From assembly GCF_038561935.1 (NCBI RefSeq), contig NZ_CP102770.1:62001-126000 (forward strand): a stretch of DNA of 64,000 nt. Direction: 5' to 3'. Position 1 is the first letter of the stretch. Every line of letters begins with the position of its first letter. Origin of the DNA: Myxococcus stipitatus (lineage in GTDB: Bacteria; Myxococcota; Myxococcia; Myxococcales; Myxococcaceae). The notes below the pieces were generated by a model. It did no database searches. It was not told the origin of the DNA and saw nothing but the letters and a program-made list of their open reading frames with translations. Below, one piece after another: positions 35,631 to 43,838 of this stretch. A program made the position numbers and the translations under genes.

Positions 35631-37340
35631 ATGAGCGAGTCTCCTCTCCGTATCGGCAATGCCTCGGGCTTCTATGGCGACCGGTTCTCGGCGGTCCGGG
35701 AGATGCTCGAAGGGGGCCGGCTGGATGTCCTCACCGGCGACTACCTGGCCGAGCTGACGATGTTGATTCTCGGCAGGGACCGGATGAAGGACCCCGCCAC
35801 CGGCTACGCGAAGACCTTCCTCCGGCAGATGGAGCAGTGCCTGGGGCTCGCGTTGGACAAGAAGGTGAAGGTCGTCGTCAACGCGGGCGGCTTGAATCCG
35901 GAGGGACTGGCCACCGCGCTCCGCGCGCTGAACGACAAGCTGGGCCTCAAGGCCCGCATCGCCCACGTCGAAGGCGACGACCTCTCCGGCCGAGCCGAGG
36001 AGCTGGGCCTGGGCGCGCCCCTCACCGCGAACGCGTACCTGGGAGGCTGGGGCATCGCGGAGGGCCTGCGCGCGGGAGCGGACGTCGTCGTCACCGGACG
36101 TGTGACGGATGCCTCGCTGGTCGTGGGCCCGGCCGCCGCGCACTTCGGCTGGAAGAAGGACGACTGGGACCGGCTCGCGGGCGCCATGGTCGCGGGCCAC
36201 GTCCTCGAGTGCGGCACCCAGGCCACGGGAGGCAACTACTCCTTCTTCAAGGACGTGGATGTCCGCCGCCCGGGGTTCCCCCTCGCGGAGCTGCATGCGG
36301 ACGGCTCCTCCGTCATCACCAAGCACCAGGGCACGGGCGGCGTGGTGACGGTGGACACCGTGCTCGCGCAGCTGCTCTACGAAGTGACCGGCGCCCGGTA
36401 CGCGGGCCCGGATGCGACGGCGCGCTTCGACTCCATCACCCTTGCCTCCGACGGCAAGGACCGCGTGCGAATCACCGGCGTGCGAGGCGAGCCGCCTCCG
36501 CCGACCGTGAAGGTCTGTCTCAACCACCTGGGCGGCCACAAGAACGAGGCGACGTTCATCCTGGTGGGGCTCGACATCGAGGAGAAGGCGCGCCTCATCC
36601 GCGAGCAGCTGGAGGCCGCGCTCACGCGCAAGCCGAAGGAAGCACACTGGACCCTGGTGCGGACGGACCGCGAGGACGCCGCCACGGAGGAGCAGGCCGC
36701 GGCCTTCCTGCGCGTGGTGGTGAAGGACTCGGACGCGAAGCTGGTGGGCCGGGCCTTCAGCGGCGCCGCCGTCGAGCTGGCGCTGGGCAGCTACCCCGGC
36801 TTCACCATGACGGCCCCGCCCTCGGATGGCGCGCCGTATGGCGTCTACACCCCGGCCTACGTCGACGCGAAGCAGGTGGAGCACGTCGCGGTCCTCCCGG
36901 AGGGAGCACGCACCGTCGTCACGCCTCCCGAGCAATCACAGACACTGGCCCCCGTGGAGCCGCCCGCGCTCCCGGCGCCGCTGCCGCCCGGGCCCACGCG
37001 AAGGGTCCCGCTGGGCCGCATCGTCGCGGCCCGCAGCGGCGACAAGGGTGGGACGGCCAACATTGGCGTGTGGGCTCGCACGGACGAGGCCTGGCGCTGG
37101 CTGGCACACTTCCTCACCGGGGAGAAGCTGCGCGAGCTGCTGCCGGAGGCCGCCGCCTTCCCCGTGGAGCGCCACGTCTTCCCCCAGCTCCGAGGGCTCA
37201 ACTTCGTGGTCGACGGGATTCTGGGCGAGGGCGTGTCGTCCTCGACGCGCTTCGACCCGCAGGGCAAGGCGCTGGGCGAGTGGCTGCGCTCCCGCCACGT
37301 GGACATTCCCGAGTCGCTGCTTCGTGAAGGAGAGGGGTGA
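35631..37340 (+). CDS. AtuA-family (DUF1446) acyclic terpene utilisation-like protein
   Basis: 569 residues. The N-terminal DUF1446 domain (about 1-440) opens with PLRIGNASGFYGDRFSAVREMLEGG and contains VVVNAGGLNPEGLA and ALECGTQATGGNYSFF-type motifs. The C-terminal AtuA-like domain (about 460-560) reads VPLGRIVAARSGDKGGTANIGV. In Pseudomonas, AtuA is required for citronellol/geraniol catabolism, with an unknown biochemical step. Here it is the first gene of an operon with both acyl-CoA carboxylase subunits, under the palindrome. Confidence 0.87.
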   Translation: MSESPLRIGNASGFYGDRFSAVREMLEGGRLDVLTGDYLAELTMLILGRDRMKDPATGYAKTFLRQMEQCLGLALDKKVKVVVNAGGLNPEGLATALRALNDKLGLKARIAHVEGDDLSGRAEELGLGAPLTANAYLGGWGIAEGLRAGADVVVTGRVTDASLVVGPAAAHFGWKKDDWDRLAGAMVAGHVLECGTQATGGNYSFFKDVDVRRPGFPLAELHADGSSVITKHQGTGGVVTVDTVLAQLLYEVTGARYAGPDATARFDSITLASDGKDRVRITGVRGEPPPPTVKVCLNHLGGHKNEATFILVGLDIEEKARLIREQLEAALTRKPKEAHWTLVRTDREDAATEEQAAAFLRVVVKDSDAKLVGRAFSGAAVELALGSYPGFTMTAPPSDGAPYGVYTPAYVDAKQVEHVAVLPEGARTVVTPPEQSQTLAPVEPPALPAPLPPGPTRRVPLGRIVAARSGDKGGTANIGVWARTDEAWRWLAHFLTGEKLRELLPEAAAFPVERHVFPQLRGLNFVVDGILGEGVSSSTRFDPQGKALGEWLRSRHVDIPESLLREGEG

Positions 37341-37345
37341 GGCCG

Positions 37346-38962
37346 ATGCCAAGAATCACATCGCGAATCAACACGGGCTCGGAGGCGTTCCAGGCGCAGC
37401 GCGCGGACATGCTCGCCCGTCTCGGGGAGCTGCGAGGCATCGAGGCCAAGGTCCGCGCCACCGAGGAGAAGGCCCGGGACAAGTTCCACAAGCGCGGCCA
37501 GCTCCTCCCGCGTGAGCGGCTGATGATGTTGCTGGACCGGGGCTCGCCCTTCCTGGAGCTGTCCACGCTGTGCGGGTACGGCTACCACGACGACAACGAC
37601 GGCTCGCTCGCGGGTGGAAACAGCATCGTGGGCATCGGCTACGTGTCCGGCGTGCGGTGCATGGTGTTCGTGAACAACTCCGCCATCAAGGGAGGCACGG
37701 CTTCTCCGTGGGGGGTGCAGAAGGCGCTGCGAGGCCAGGCCATCGCGCTCCAGAACAAGCTGCCCCTGGTGTCGCTGGTGGAGAGCGGCGGCGCGAACCT
37801 GATGTACCAGCAGGAGATTTTCATCCCCGGCGGGGAGACCTTCTACAACCAGGCGCGCCTGTCCGCGGCGGGCATCCCTCAAGTCACGGTGGTGCACGGC
37901 TCGAGCACGGCGGGAGGCGCGTACCTGCCCGGCCTGTCCGACTACGTGGTGATGGTGAAGAAGAAGGCGAAGGTGTTCCTCGCGGGCCCGCCGCTGCTCA
38001 AGGCGGCCACGGGGGAGGTCGCCACCGACGAGGACCTGGGCGGCGCGGAGATGCACGCCACCGTCGCGGGCACCGCGGACTACCTGGCCGAGAACGACGC
38101 CGACGCCATCCGCATGGCGCGCGACATCGTCTCCAAGCTCGGCTGGAACGAGCGGCTGGCGGCCCAGGCCCAGGCCCCCTACGCCGAGCCGCTCTACTCC
38201 CCGGACGAGCTGTGCGGCGCCATCCCCGCCGACTACCGCAAGCCCTACGACTGCCGCGAAATCATCGCGCGCATCGTGGATGGCTCCGACTTCATGGGCT
38301 TCAAGGACGACTACGACGCGCACACCGTCTGCGGGTGGGCGAGCATCTTCGGCGGGCCCATCGGCATCATCGGCAACAACGGCCCCATCAGCCCGCGGGG
38401 CGCGACGAAGGCGGCGCAGTTCATCCAGCTGTGCTGCCAGTCCGGCACGCCCATCGTCTATCTCCAGAACACCACGGGCTACCTCGTGGGGACGCAGCCG
38501 GAGCAGGGCGGCATCGTCAAGCACGGCTCGAAGATGATCCAGGCGGTGGCGAACGCCACGGTGCCGCAGGTGACGTTGCTGGTGGGAGGCTCGTTCGGCG
38601 CGGGCAACTACGGCATGTGCGGCAGGCCGTTCCATCCGCGCTTCATCTTCGCGTGGCCCAACGCGCGCACGGCCGTCATGGGCGGCGAGCAGGCGGCGAA
38701 GGTGATGTCGATTGTCTTCGCGGAGAAGCTCGCGCGAGGCGGCGAGACGGTGGATGAGGAGGCCCTGCGTGCCTTCACCCAGCCCATCGTCGACCAGTTC
38801 GAGAAGGAGTCGCACCCCTTCAACGCGTCCGCGCGGCTGTTCGACGACGGCATCATCGACCCGAGGGACACGCGGCGGGTGCTCGGGTTCGCGCTCTCCA
38901 TCTGCCGCGAGGCGGGCCGGCGTGAGCTGAACCCCAACACCTTCGGGGTCGCACGCCTGTGA
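37346..38962 (+). CDS. Acyl-CoA carboxylase beta subunit (carboxyltransferase)
   Basis: 538 residues, the two-domain carboxyltransferase fold of methylcrotonyl-, geranyl- and propionyl-CoA carboxylases: KRGQLLPRERLMMLLDRGSPFLELS, VHGSSTAGGAYLPGLSDYVVMV, KVFLAGPPLLKAATGE and FGAGNYGMCGRPFHPRFIFAWPNART. The GAGNYGMCGR segment is typical of the methylcrotonyl/geranyl group. It transfers CO2 from biotin to an acyl-CoA. ATG 37346 is preferred over GTG 37337, which overlaps the preceding stop. With AtuA beside it, geranyl-CoA carboxylase (AtuC) is possible; methylcrotonyl-CoA carboxylase (LiuB) is the alternative. Confidence 0.88.
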   Translation: MPRITSRINTGSEAFQAQRADMLARLGELRGIEAKVRATEEKARDKFHKRGQLLPRERLMMLLDRGSPFLELSTLCGYGYHDDNDGSLAGGNSIVGIGYVSGVRCMVFVNNSAIKGGTASPWGVQKALRGQAIALQNKLPLVSLVESGGANLMYQQEIFIPGGETFYNQARLSAAGIPQVTVVHGSSTAGGAYLPGLSDYVVMVKKKAKVFLAGPPLLKAATGEVATDEDLGGAEMHATVAGTADYLAENDADAIRMARDIVSKLGWNERLAAQAQAPYAEPLYSPDELCGAIPADYRKPYDCREIIARIVDGSDFMGFKDDYDAHTVCGWASIFGGPIGIIGNNGPISPRGATKAAQFIQLCCQSGTPIVYLQNTTGYLVGTQPEQGGIVKHGSKMIQAVANATVPQVTLLVGGSFGAGNYGMCGRPFHPRFIFAWPNARTAVMGGEQAAKVMSIVFAEKLARGGETVDEEALRAFTQPIVDQFEKESHPFNASARLFDDGIIDPRDTRRVLGFALSICREAGRRELNPNTFGVARL

Positions 38963-38976
38963 GAGGAGCGGACGGG

Positions 38977-40965
38977 ATGGAGCGTTTCAACAAGGTCCTC
39001 ATCGCGAACCGCGGGGAGATTGCCGTCCGCGTGATTCGCACGTGCAAGCGCATGGGCTTCCGCACGGTGGCCGTGTTCTCCGAGGCGGACCGCGACGCGC
39101 CCCATGTGCTCGCGGCGGACGAGGCGGTCCCCATCGGCCCTTCTCCGGCGAAGGAGTCCTACCTCGTCATCGACAAGCTCATCGACGCGGCGAAGGCGTC
39201 GGGGGCCCAGGCCATCCACCCGGGCTACGGCTTCCTCTCCGAGAACGCGGCCTTCTCGCGCGCGTGCAAGGACGCGGGGCTGGTCTTCATCGGCCCGGAC
39301 GCGGAGGCCATCACCCTGATGGGCAACAAGCGTCAGGCGAAGCTGCGGATGCTGGCCGCCGGTGTCCCGTGCATCCCGGGCTACGAGGCCACGGACGCGG
39401 ACGACGCGGCGCTGGTGGCCGAGGGCGAGCGCATCGGCTTCCCGCTGATGGTGAAGGCGGCGGCGGGCGGTGGCGGACGCGGCATGCGCTGGGTCCACGA
39501 GGCCGCGCAGCTCCCGGCCGCGCTGAAGGGCGCCCGCTCGGAGGCGACCAACGCCTTCGGCAGCGGTGAGCTCATCCTCGAGCGCGCCGTCGTCAACGCC
39601 CGGCACGTGGAGATCCAGGTCTTCGCTGACGAGCACGGCAACGTCGTCCACCTGGGCGAGCGCGACTGCTCCGTGCAGCGGCGCCACCAGAAGATTGTCG
39701 AGGAGAGCCCGTCTCCCGCGGTCAGCGCGGAGCTGCGCGAGCGCATGGGGCAGGTGGCGGCCACCGCGGCGAAGGCCATCGCCTACAAGGGCGCGGGGAC
39801 CCTCGAGTTCCTCCTGGCCCCCCATGGCGAGTTCTACTTCATGGAGATGAACACCCGTCTCCAGGTGGAGCACCCCGTCACGGAGCAGGTCACCGGACTG
39901 GACCTCGTCGAGTGGCAGCTCCGCGTGGCGCAAGGCGAGCCGCTGCCCCTGTCTCAGCGGGACATCACCTGGAAGGGGCACGCCATCGAGGTGCGCCTGT
40001 GCGCGGAGGACCCGGCGAACCAGTACGCGCCTCGCGCGGGGCGTCTGCTGACGTGGCGTCTGCCTTCTCGCGAGGGACTGCGCATCGACCACGGCGTGCG
40101 GGAGGGGCAGGACATCCCGCCCTTCTACGACTCCATGCAGGCGAAGGTGATTGCCTCGGGGGCGGACCGCGAGACGGCTCGGCGCCGGCTCGTGGAGGCG
40201 CTGCGCGAGCTCACCGTGTTCGGCGTCACCACGAACAAGGACCTGCTGCTCCACGTGCTGGAGAGCGAGGCGTTCCGCTCGGGGGCCTACGACACGGGCT
40301 TCATCGGCCAGCACGCGGACGCCTCGGTGGTGGAGCGGCTGTATGAGACGCGCGCTCGGGAGCGTGCGCTCGCGGCGGTGGCCCTCTTCCATGACGAGGC
40401 CCAGTCCCTGGCGAGGAGCGGCGGCCTGGATGCCTCGCTGGTGAACTGGAACACCGCGCACCGTCACCCGGTGTCGATGACGCTGGAGGACTCGAAGGGG
40501 GACGCGAAGGTCTCCGTGCGCCCCGTCTCCTCGGAGCGCTACGAGGTTGTCACCGGTGCTGATGTGTTGGACATCACCGTGCTGGGCCTCTCGGACGGTG
40601 TGTTCGACTTCGCCGTGTCGGGCGCGCGCGGGCGGGCGCGCTACCTGCGCACGGGGGACTCGGTGTGGCTGGACCTGGGGAACGGCGCGCGCCAGCTCAC
40701 GGATGCGACGTTCCGCCCGCCGAAGCCCGCGGAGGGCGTGGGCACGGGCCGGCTGCTCGCGCCGATGGACGGGCGCATCCTGCGCGTGGACACGAAGCCG
40801 GGGGCGTCGGTGAAGCCGGGGGACGTGCTCGTCGTCCTGGAGGCGATGAAGATGGAGTTCCAGCTCGTCGCGGACCTGCCCGGCATCGTCGAGGCCGTGA
40901 ATGCCTCACCCGGCGGGCAGGTCTCCGCGAAGCAGCTCCTGGTGGTCCTCAAGCCCCAGGGCTGA
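38977..40965 (+). CDS. Acyl-CoA carboxylase alpha subunit (biotin carboxylase + BCCP)
   Basis: 662 residues. The biotin carboxylase domain starts KVLIANRGEIAVRVIRTCKRMG, with AIHPGYGFLSENA, the ATP-grasp KAAAGGGGRGMRW loop and FYFMEMNTRLQVEHPVTE. The middle BT-type domain is followed by a biotinyl domain with VLEAMKMEF, where Lys carries biotin. It partners the beta subunit encoded just upstream. ATG 38977 has a GAGAGGAG site; GTG 38959 overlaps the upstream gene's stop. It ends 8 bp before the convergent MFS gene. Confidence 0.92.
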   Translation: MERFNKVLIANRGEIAVRVIRTCKRMGFRTVAVFSEADRDAPHVLAADEAVPIGPSPAKESYLVIDKLIDAAKASGAQAIHPGYGFLSENAAFSRACKDAGLVFIGPDAEAITLMGNKRQAKLRMLAAGVPCIPGYEATDADDAALVAEGERIGFPLMVKAAAGGGGRGMRWVHEAAQLPAALKGARSEATNAFGSGELILERAVVNARHVEIQVFADEHGNVVHLGERDCSVQRRHQKIVEESPSPAVSAELRERMGQVAATAAKAIAYKGAGTLEFLLAPHGEFYFMEMNTRLQVEHPVTEQVTGLDLVEWQLRVAQGEPLPLSQRDITWKGHAIEVRLCAEDPANQYAPRAGRLLTWRLPSREGLRIDHGVREGQDIPPFYDSMQAKVIASGADRETARRRLVEALRELTVFGVTTNKDLLLHVLESEAFRSGAYDTGFIGQHADASVVERLYETRARERALAAVALFHDEAQSLARSGGLDASLVNWNTAHRHPVSMTLEDSKGDAKVSVRPVSSERYEVVTGADVLDITVLGLSDGVFDFAVSGARGRARYLRTGDSVWLDLGNGARQLTDATFRPPKPAEGVGTGRLLAPMDGRILRVDTKPGASVKPGDVLVVLEAMKMEFQLVADLPGIVEAVNASPGGQVSAKQLLVVLKPQG

Positions 40966-40973
40966 AGTCCCGC

Positions 40974-42194
40974 CTACGCCTTCGAGGGCGCCTGCCCGGG
41001 CGACGCCTGGGGCTTGCGGTCCATCGCGAGCACCAGGAGCCCGACGACACACAGGGCGGCGCCCGCCGCGCACACGCCCGTCCAACCCCACCGCGTCCAC
41101 GCGGTGGTGCCCAGCCACGAGCCCGCCGCGCCGCCCGCGAAGTAGGTCACCATGTAGACGGTGTTGAGGCGGCTGCGAGCCTCCGGGCGCATGGCGTAGA
41201 CGCGCGTCTGGTTGGAGATGTGGTTGCCCTGGGAGCCCAGGTCGAGCAGCACCACGCCCAGCCCGATGCCCCAGAGCCACCGTCCCAGCGGCCACATCAG
41301 CACGAAGGACAGGAGCAGCACGCCGATGGAGAACACGTTGATGCGCTTGCCCCCATGGGAGTCGGTGTAGCGGCCGACGAGCGGGGCAATCAGCGCGCCC
41401 ACCACGCCCACGATGCCGAAGAGGCCCGCGGTCTGCGGACCGTAGTGCTCCGGGAGGCTCTGGAGGTACAGGGCCAGCGTGGACCAGAAGACGCTGAAGG
41501 CGCCGAAGGTGAGCGCGCCGAGGACCGCGTAGATGCGCAGCGCGGGCTCCGTGCGCGTCAGGTGGACCATGGAGCGCATCAGCTCCGAGTAGGGCATGGC
41601 GGCCATGGGTGGCTGTGAGGGCAGGCTGAAGCGCAGCACCACGGCGAACAGCAGCATCACCCCCGCGGCAATCCAGAAGATGGAGCGCCAGCCCAGGTGC
41701 GTGCCGATGAAGCCCGCGGCGGTGCGCGACAGGAGGATGCCGATGAGCAGTCCGCTCATCACCGTCCCCACCACGCGTCCTCGCTGCGCGGCGGGCGCCA
41801 GGTGCGCAGCGAAGGGGATGAGCAGCTGCGGGGCGACGGCCGTGGCGCCCACGAGGAAGCTGGCGACGATGAGCCAGGGGAGGGACGGGGCGAGCGCCGC
41901 GCCGACGAGGGCCAGGCTCACCAGCACGGACATGGTGACGATGACGCGCCGTCGCTCCAGGCTATCGCCGAGCGGGACGATGAGCAGCATGCCCGCCGCG
42001 TAGCCGACCTGCGTCAGCGTGGGCACGAGGCCCAGCATGCCGCCGGAGGCGCTCAGCTCCCGGCCGATGTCTCCGAGCAGGGGCTGGTTGTAATAGAGAT
42101 TGGCGGCGGTGGCGCCGCACGTGATGGCCATGAGCCACACCAGCCCGGGGCTGAGTGTCGCGCGTGAGGATTCCGAAGGTGCCGTCGTGGACAT
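40974..42194 (-). CDS. MFS transporter (drug/metabolite exporter type)
   Basis: 406 residues, about 12 membrane helices. The opening CGATAANLYYNQPLLGDIGREL is characteristic of a 12-helix MFS group (YnfM/arabinose-exporter-like). The loop 2-3 motif reads GDSLERRRVIV. It probably exports a small molecule. ATG 42194 is chosen by the family start. The 186 bp upstream hold no gene. Confidence 0.88.
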   Translation of the reverse strand: MSTTAPSESSRATLSPGLVWLMAITCGATAANLYYNQPLLGDIGRELSASGGMLGLVPTLTQVGYAAGMLLIVPLGDSLERRRVIVTMSVLVSLALVGAALAPSLPWLIVASFLVGATAVAPQLLIPFAAHLAPAAQRGRVVGTVMSGLLIGILLSRTAAGFIGTHLGWRSIFWIAAGVMLLFAVVLRFSLPSQPPMAAMPYSELMRSMVHLTRTEPALRIYAVLGALTFGAFSVFWSTLALYLQSLPEHYGPQTAGLFGIVGVVGALIAPLVGRYTDSHGGKRINVFSIGVLLLSFVLMWPLGRWLWGIGLGVVLLDLGSQGNHISNQTRVYAMRPEARSRLNTVYMVTYFAGGAAGSWLGTTAWTRWGWTGVCAAGAALCVVGLLVLAMDRKPQASPGQAPSKA

Positions 42195-42380
42195 GGGGTG
42201 CTCTCGGCGCCCTCTCTCCCTCCAAAGAGGGTCCGGGTCCAGGACCGCGTGTGCACCCACCTGTCCGCCTGCTGGGAGGCATCGCTCCCGCTGCTTCCAC
42301 CGCCCGTCATCCCCCTTGCCCGTCGGCGGCGTGCGGGCCCGGCCGCACACCGCGAGGGAGCATCCAGGCAGCCCTGGCGC

Positions 42381-42752
42381 TCAGCCGCCGCTCACCGAGG
42401 ACTCCGCCCGAGGCAGCAGCCGCCCACCCAGCATGGTGATGCGGCGCGCGGCCAGCCGCTCGCGGGCCTCCGGCTGGATGTCCCGTGGCGTCCACTTCAG
42501 GTCGTGGTCGAACTCGACGTGTACGGACTCGACGCCCTCCTGACCCTGGAGGCGCTGCTCGACCTCGCGCATGAAGTACGCGGCCATCATGCACATGGGG
42601 GAGGTGATGTGCAGGCGCACCGTCACCTTGCCCGCGTGGTTCACCACGCTCTCGATGAGCCCCATCTCGCCGATGCCCAGCGGCACGCCCGTGGCCAGGC
42701 TGCACGGGTCGGGAATCGACTGGATGCGCTCGCGAATCGCGCTTTCCGTCAT
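42381..42752 (-). CDS. DUF59/MIP18-family protein (metal-sulfur assembly-like)
   Basis: 123 residues. The DUF59 fold is recognisable in IPDPCSLATGVPLGIGEMGLIESV, VTVRLHITSPMCMMAAYF (the T-S-P-x-C motif with its conserved Cys) and DLKWTPRDI. Relatives include PaaD, SufT and MIP18, which help assemble Fe-S or other metal-sulfur centres. It overlaps the stop of the amidohydrolase by one base (GTG ATG / TGA), so the two are coupled and this protein may mature or assist that enzyme's system. Confidence 0.85.
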   Translation of the reverse strand: MTESAIRERIQSIPDPCSLATGVPLGIGEMGLIESVVNHAGKVTVRLHITSPMCMMAAYFMREVEQRLQGQEGVESVHVEFDHDLKWTPRDIQPEARERLAARRITMLGGRLLPRAESSVSGG

Positions 42753-43825
42753 CACGGGCGCGGCTCCTGGAAGCTGTAGGGCTGGATGTTCCCCTTCGCC
42801 TTCTTGCGAGAGAACTCGTCATGGGCGATGCGCTTCTTCACCGCCTCCACGTCCACGCCGGCGTAGCGCGCGTAGTTGTCGCAGAGAATCATCCGCTTCA
42901 CCTCCGGCGTCACCTGCATTCCGCACACCTGCGTCAGCTCCTCGGGGAGCTGGAAGTCGTGCCAGAACTTGTGCAGCGCGGGCTGCGGGTGGCTGAACAC
43001 CGTGCCGGAGCCCCACATGATTTTCGCTGGGCCCGCCCACTTGAGCAGCGCGGCCAGGGACTCGGCGAACCAGCGCTCGCGCTTCACCAGGAGGGCGCCC
43101 GTCACCTCCAGGTTGACGTACACGTTGGGGAACAGCGACAGCTGCATGCCCGTCTCGTCCAGGAAGGCCATGCCGCCGTGGACGATTTCGAAGTTCAAAT
43201 CCGGGAACGCATCCGCCGCGCCGCCGATGTCGTCGACCTTGTAGGCCTCCAGCGGCACCGCGCCCATGGGCAGGCCCTTGTGCACCGCGATGTTCTTGAT
43301 GCCCAGCTTCTGGGCGCGCTCGAACAGCGGGAAGGCGATGCGCGGGTCATCCATCCGCCAGCCGGTGTGACGGAAGGAGTCCCCCAGCCACGCGGCCGGG
43401 TAGAGCTTCAGTCCGGTGGGCTTGAGCTCCTCCGCCTGACGGTCCAGGTCATCCAGCGCCGCCGTCCCGCGCAGCGGGTCCACGCCCGCGTAGACGAGGA
43501 AGCGGTCCGGGTAGCGCTTCTTGATGTCCACCGTCTTCTCGTACGAGCAGAGCCCGTCCGTGTAGAGCGTCTGGAGCGGCAGCACGTGGTGCACCGCCAG
43601 GTCGATGTCGCTCTCCACGAAGAGGATGTGGGCCAGCTCGTCCACGGACCAGTTCTTCATGAACCGCTCCGGCTGCGTCACCCGGTGCGTCTCGCCCGAC
43701 AGCCCGCTGTGCAGGCCGAAGATGAGCTGAGCCAAGGACTCGGCGTACTTCCCCGCGCGCCAGTTGGACGGGTGCAGGTTGTACGCATGTGTCACCGCGT
43801 CGATGACAAAGCCATCTCCAATCAC
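42752..43825 (-). CDS. Amidohydrolase-family metalloenzyme (ACMSD/resorcylate decarboxylase-like)
   Basis: 357 residues, TIM-barrel. It opens with FVIDAVTHAYNLHPSNW in place of the strict HxH motif (only T-H-A is kept), followed by YAGVDPLRGTAALDDLDRQ, GLKLYPAAWLG, IAVHKGLPMGAV, FEIVHGGMAF and MWGSGTVFSHPQ. The pattern fits the amidohydrolase_2 group, which includes decarboxylases such as ACMSD and hydrolases of lactones. The first metal motif is altered, so metal content is uncertain. It is translationally coupled to the DUF59 gene. Confidence 0.82.
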   Translation of the reverse strand: MIGDGFVIDAVTHAYNLHPSNWRAGKYAESLAQLIFGLHSGLSGETHRVTQPERFMKNWSVDELAHILFVESDIDLAVHHVLPLQTLYTDGLCSYEKTVDIKKRYPDRFLVYAGVDPLRGTAALDDLDRQAEELKPTGLKLYPAAWLGDSFRHTGWRMDDPRIAFPLFERAQKLGIKNIAVHKGLPMGAVPLEAYKVDDIGGAADAFPDLNFEIVHGGMAFLDETGMQLSLFPNVYVNLEVTGALLVKRERWFAESLAALLKWAGPAKIMWGSGTVFSHPQPALHKFWHDFQLPEELTQVCGMQVTPEVKRMILCDNYARYAGVDVEAVKKRIAHDEFSRKKAKGNIQPYSFQEPRP

Positions 43826-43838
43826 CAGACAACTCCCT

